A DNA stretch of 10,074 nucleotides, taken from positions 1-10,074 of the forward strand of contig JAIXZQ010000196.1 of the NCBI GenBank assembly GCA_027489475.1, written 5' to 3'. Source of the stretch: Methylophilus sp. Lineage in GTDB: Bacteria; Pseudomonadota; Gammaproteobacteria; Burkholderiales; Methylophilaceae. Below the pieces are notes generated by a model that was not told the DNA's origin, did no database searches, and saw only the letters and a program-made list of their open reading frames with translations. Position 1 is the first letter of the stretch; each line of letters starts with the position of its first letter. The position numbers and the translations under genes were made by a program. Below, in pieces: positions 7,112-10,074 of this stretch.

Positions 7112-8238
7112 GTCAACACATGGGAGAAGAACCCATTGCGCTGGACGCCAGCGCGCTAGGCGATTATTGGCCGGGGATACAACTGTATTACCCACCGGTG
7201 AAATACGCCCCCAGCTTGGGCATTTATGAGGACATGGAGCAGGCGGCTAACCGCATGGTCAAGCATGCGCATTTCACCAACGCCCATACGCTTATTTTTG
7301 ACTTGGAAGATGGCTGTCGGCAAAAAGAAATGAGCCGCACGCTGCTGCGGCAAGAGCTGCCCAAGCTGCGCAAGGTGAATAGCCGGGTGACGATTGCGAT
7401 TCGTGCCAACTCCTTTCGCACCGATGAATATGAAGAAGACATGAAGCTGGTGCGCGACATGGGTGAATACATCGATGTCGTCATGTTGGCCAAAGCCGGC
7501 GAGTCGTATGGCGCGGCAGAAGTGCGTGACTTATCAAGCTTTTTGCTCAGTATCAATCCGCAAATCACCATACAGCCGATTATTGAGCACCCTAAGTCAC
7601 TCAAGATTGCCCCAGAACTGATGCAATACGACACGGTGAAACATGTGGTGTTTGGGATCCATGACTTCTCAAAAGCGTTGGGCATTCATATCACCCCCGA
7701 GCATTGGATAGAGGAGTTGTTTTACTTTATCAATCAATTGATTTTTGAAGCGCGGATTGCCGGTAAAGGCGTGATTGGCGGCGTGGAGACGTTGATAGGC
7801 AGCAACATCATGCCGGACAAGTTTGTCGAGCCGCATGATGTGCGTCGCTGGCTGGATTTGCATGGCGACAACGAATCGCGCGTGGTGTACAAACATGCCT
7901 GCCAAGAGGCTGCCATGGGGCTGACGGGCAAGCAGGTGATTCATCCAGGACATATTCATTTGTGCAAAACCGCATACACCCCGTCGCCCACCGAAATTAA
8001 CCAGAAAGTGGCGATTTTAAAAGCGGCGATTGAGGCCGATGCCTTGCTGGGCGGGGCGATTAAGTTTGAAGGCGAGATGTTAGACCCGCCGATGTTTGGT
8101 AAAGCCCTACAGACCTTGTTGCGCGCCCATGCCTTGCGTGCACTCAAGGTGAGCGACATGGAATTTGCCTTGCATGTCTTGCAGTTGATGCCCGCCCAAG
8201 TGGTGCGTCAAAACTGGCCTTACGGCATTTTGTTGTAA
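7108..8238 (+). CDS. Divergent CitE/HpcH-family CoA-ester lyase
   Basis: The 376-residue protein is an HpcH/HpaI aldolase/citrate lyase family member, about 80 residues longer than the 293-residue paralogue in this window. The active-site set is complete: DLED at 65-68 (LIFDLEDGC), R99 in AIRAN, K129 in LAKAGES, and the metal ligands E160 in IIEHP and D186 in FGIHDFS. The C-terminal GKQVIHPGHIHLCKTAYTP (274-292) matches the family. The usual N-terminal LFVPG loop is replaced by LYYPPVKYAPS (26-36), and about 65 residues follow the normal end (IKFEGEMLDPP, MEFALHVLQLMP). Family reactions include reversible cleavage of malyl-CoA, beta-methylmalyl-CoA or citramalyl-CoA; the exact substrate is unknown. 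The ATG at 7108 has AGGAG (7098-7102) at five bases and overlaps the sdhE stop, so synthesis is coupled to the sdh operon. It sits where many betaproteobacteria have citrate synthase (from memory). Confidence 0.88.
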   Translation: MSQHMGEEPIALDASALGDYWPGIQLYYPPVKYAPSLGIYEDMEQAANRMVKHAHFTNAHTLIFDLEDGCRQKEMSRTLLRQELPKLRKVNSRVTIAIRANSFRTDEYEEDMKLVRDMGEYIDVVMLAKAGESYGAAEVRDLSSFLLSINPQITIQPIIEHPKSLKIAPELMQYDTVKHVVFGIHDFSKALGIHITPEHWIEELFYFINQLIFEARIAGKGVIGGVETLIGSNIMPDKFVEPHDVRRWLDLHGDNESRVVYKHACQEAAMGLTGKQVIHPGHIHLCKTAYTPSPTEINQKVAILKAAIEADALLGGAIKFEGEMLDPPMFGKALQTLLRAHALRALKVSDMEFALHVLQLMPAQVVRQNWPYGILL

Positions 8239-8246
8239 AAAAGAGG

Positions 8247-8291
8247 GTGCTTTAGCGGCGTACAGCTTGTTCGTGACCAACCGTAAAGCAC
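8247..8291 (+). promoter_or_regulatory. Hairpin-capable inverted repeat downstream of the sdh operon
   Basis: GTGCTTTA (8247-8254) pairs perfectly with TAAAGCAC (8284-8291), and CGG (8256-8258) with CCG (8281-8283) after a one-base bulge at G8255. This gives an 11-base-pair stem with a 22-base loop. It starts eight bases after the lyase stop. The large loop and lack of a following T-run argue against a standard intrinsic terminator. It may stabilise the 3' end of the sdh transcript or regulate the downstream ligase gene. The stem is seen directly; any role is inference. Confidence 0.45.
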
Positions 8292-8305
8292 TGATGCAAT
8301 TGTTG

Positions 8306-8315
8306 ACACATGTGT
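8306..8315. promoter_or_regulatory. Palindrome and isolated -35-like box upstream of the acyl-CoA ligase
   Basis: ACACATGTGT is a perfect 10-base palindrome that overlaps a perfect TTGACA (8303-8308). At 16-18 base spacing no good -10 hexamer follows (CGCATG at 17), so a promoter here would be weak or dependent on an activator bound nearby. It lies 64 bases before the chosen ligase start. Confidence 0.3.
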
Positions 8316-8379
8316 TCCACAAGAGCGCATGTCCCTTCGGCCAATACCCACTGGTTGAATGCAGATGAAAGGTAAGAAC

Positions 8380-10029
8380 ATGACACAGTTAGCCCCTTAT
8401 CCACACTGGCAATGGGAGATCCCCGCCCACTTTAATATCGGCGTCGCCTGCAGTGACCGCCATCTGGGTACACCCAGTGCCGACCACATTGCCATGATTG
8501 TTGAGGATGATACCTTTGGCACCAGTAGCATGACCTTTGCTGAGCTGGCTGAGCGCACAGACCGCTTTGCCCAAGTATTACGCAACTTGGGGGTGGTACC
8601 GGGTGACCGCGTGTTGATTCGCCTGCCTAACAGTCTGGACTATCCAACAGCGTTTTTGGGCACCATGAAAACCGGGGCAATTTCTGTCCCCACCTCTACC
8701 TTGTTGACGGCCGAAGAAGTCGCCTATCTGGCCAAGGATTCCGCCGCTGTGGTGCTGGTGACCGATGCCGAGGCCTGGAATGCCATGTCGGCCACTATGC
8801 AGCAAAATATCGCGCAAACGCCACAGCTCAAGCACATTTTGCTCACACATCTGACCCAAGCAGTCAGCCCTGTTCAAGGGTTTAGCGTACATGCGCTGGC
8901 CGAGGCCATGGCTGCGGTGACTACGATTGCCCCTGCCACTGTAACCGCCGCAGACGACCCCGCCTATTTGGTGTATACCTCGGGCACTACTGGCTATCCC
9001 AAGGGCGTATTGCACGCCCACCGCGCCTTGTTGGGGCGGCAACCAGCGGCACAATTTTGGTTTAATTACAGTGACCAATTGCAAGACCGCATCATGCACT
9101 CGGGCAAATTCAATTGGACTTATGTGCTAGGTACTGGCTTGATGGATCCGCTGTATTTAGGCAAAACAGTGATTGTGCATGAAGGTAAAAATGATGCCCA
9201 AAAATGGCTAGACCTGATTGCCAAACATGCCGCTACCATTTTTATTGGCGTACCCACCATTTATCGTCAATTGCTGCAAAAAACCAGCGCGACTCAGGCT
9301 GATATTCCCAGTGTGCGGCATTTTATGAGTGCAGGCGAACACCTGTCAGATGAAGTGCTGTCGCAATGGCGTGCGCGCTTTGGCTTGGATATTTACGAAG
9401 CCGTAGGCATGAGTGAGTTTTCGTATTACCTGTCGCAAAGCATATACCGCCCCATACGCGCTGGCTCAGCCGGGTTTCCGCAGCCCGGCCACCAGATTGT
9501 GTTGCTCAATCCTGAGACCCATACCCCGGTTGCGACGGGTGAAGAGGGCATGATTTGTGTGCCAGACAACGACCCCGGCTTGTTTTTACACTATTGGAAC
9601 CTGCCAGAAGAAACTGCCAAATATAAACACGATGGCTACTTTTTTACCGGTGACTATGCCAAATATGATGCCGATGGCTATCTGTGGTTTTTAGGCCGTA
9701 AAGATGACATTATCAAAAGCTTTGGTTACCGCGTGTCCCCCTACGAAATCGAGCGGGTGTACAAAGGCCATCCTGCCGTTGCCGATTGTGCCGCCGTGGG
9801 TGAAGAAATCGAAAAAGACAAACTGCTGGTGGTGATTTATGTGATTCCTAAACCGGATACACAGATTGCGCCCGAAGAGCTGATGGCGTTTGGCAAACAG
9901 CATTTGGCGGCCTACAAAGCGCCCAAAGCCGTGTATCTGGCCAAGGATTTTCCACGTACCAAAAATGGTAAAATCTTGCGTAAAGATGTCAATCCTGCCA
10001 TTGCTTACCAAAAAAGCGCTGCCCGCTAA
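8380..10029 (+). CDS. AMP-forming acyl-CoA synthetase/ligase, benzoate-CoA-ligase-like branch
   Basis: The 549-residue adenylate-forming ligase activates a carboxylic acid with ATP and CoA. Motifs in order are the phosphate loop YTSGTTGYPKG (199-209), VPTIYRQLL (291-299), the A5-type motif VGMSEF (342-347), TGDYA with D425, the hinge GRKDDIIKSFGYRVSPYEIE (439-458) and the catalytic K531 in RTKNGKILR. Length is normal. The best fit by motif style (GMSEF, GYRVSPYEIE) is the benzoate/short- and medium-chain acyl-CoA ligase branch, not canonical acetyl-CoA synthetase, which is about 100 residues longer. Of three in-frame ATGs (8359, 8365, 8380), 8380 is chosen because AAAGG (8368-8372) lies seven bases upstream. 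Context suggests a substrate such as propionate, mesaconate or another short acid linked to the CitE and hydratase enzymes; none can be proved. The gene is separated from the sdh operon by 141 bases and is followed closely by another gene. Confidence 0.92.
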   Translation: MTQLAPYPHWQWEIPAHFNIGVACSDRHLGTPSADHIAMIVEDDTFGTSSMTFAELAERTDRFAQVLRNLGVVPGDRVLIRLPNSLDYPTAFLGTMKTGAISVPTSTLLTAEEVAYLAKDSAAVVLVTDAEAWNAMSATMQQNIAQTPQLKHILLTHLTQAVSPVQGFSVHALAEAMAAVTTIAPATVTAADDPAYLVYTSGTTGYPKGVLHAHRALLGRQPAAQFWFNYSDQLQDRIMHSGKFNWTYVLGTGLMDPLYLGKTVIVHEGKNDAQKWLDLIAKHAATIFIGVPTIYRQLLQKTSATQADIPSVRHFMSAGEHLSDEVLSQWRARFGLDIYEAVGMSEFSYYLSQSIYRPIRAGSAGFPQPGHQIVLLNPETHTPVATGEEGMICVPDNDPGLFLHYWNLPEETAKYKHDGYFFTGDYAKYDADGYLWFLGRKDDIIKSFGYRVSPYEIERVYKGHPAVADCAAVGEEIEKDKLLVVIYVIPKPDTQIAPEELMAFGKQHLAAYKAPKAVYLAKDFPRTKNGKILRKDVNPAIAYQKSAAR

Positions 10030-10053
10030 TTGCCTTCGCAAGAAAGAACCGCC

Positions 10054-10074
10054 ATGGCCCTGATTAAGACCCAA
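10054..10074 (+). CDS. Start of a further gene, cut by window edge
   Basis: An ATG 24 bases after the ligase stop opens a frame reading MALIKTQ to the window end. AGAAAG (10041-10046) is a modest ribosome-binding candidate. The spacing suggests an operon with the ligase. The residues resemble the opening of biotin-dependent acyl-CoA carboxylase beta subunits (carboxyltransferase), but seven residues cannot establish that. Confidence 0.4.

Noticed and set aside
8303..8331. Full sigma-70 promoter at TTGACA before the acyl-CoA ligase
   Set aside because: The -35 is perfect but the sequence at 17-base spacing is CGCATG, and neighbouring spacings are no better; kept only as a low-confidence regulatory element.
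8578..9099. Minus-strand 173-codon frame inside the acyl-CoA ligase gene
   Set aside because: Gly/His/Gln-rich translation typical of an antisense shadow; the plus-strand frame carries all family motifs.

Overview
This looks like a chromosomal window (about 50% G+C by eye) from a proteobacterium, most likely a betaproteobacterium. That reading rests on three things: a HutC-type GntR regulator beside a sdhCDAB-sdhE operon, which is a familiar betaproteobacterial arrangement; an SdhC/SdhD pair whose heme and quinone residues fall at or next to the E. coli positions; and the overall codon style. A methylotroph-like or related lineage (Methylophilaceae/Nitrosomonadales) is possible from base composition, but nothing here proves it. 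There are no rRNA, tRNA, CRISPR or transposase signals, and no gene-free stretch reaches 300 bases.

Layout. On the minus strand, positions 1-1299 hold a two-gene operon: a CitE/HpcH-family CoA-ester lyase paralogue (1299 to 418), then a mesaconyl-CoA hydratase (405 down to the window edge, so truncated). A compact divergent control region (1300-1494) follows. It has a good sigma-70-type promoter in each direction and an AT-rich inverted repeat midway between them. On the plus strand come gntR (1495-2229) and then a tight operon: malic enzyme, sdhC, sdhD, sdhA, sdhB, sdhE and a second, divergent CitE-family protein (2295-8238). No internal gap exceeds 12 bases, and sdhE overlaps the second lyase by ATGA. 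A 141-base spacer containing a hairpin-capable inverted repeat and a palindrome separates this from an AMP-forming acyl-CoA ligase (8380-10029) and the first seven codons of a further gene.

How the genes may fit together. Succinate dehydrogenase makes fumarate from succinate and feeds the quinone pool; malic enzyme takes malate to pyruvate. The mesaconyl-CoA hydratase, the two CitE-family proteins and the ligase are the kinds of enzyme that interconvert mesaconyl-CoA, beta-methylmalyl-CoA or malyl-CoA with glyoxylate plus propionyl-CoA or acetyl-CoA. The inference is a C4/C5 dicarboxylate or glyoxylate-assimilation module wired to SDH and probably controlled by the GntR protein. The direction of flux and the acid activated by the ligase cannot be read from sequence. 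The most distinctive points are a malic enzyme of the MaeB type without its usual phosphotransacetylase-like domain, one CitE paralogue with replaced active-site residues beside another that keeps them, and the symmetric operator between the divergent promoters.
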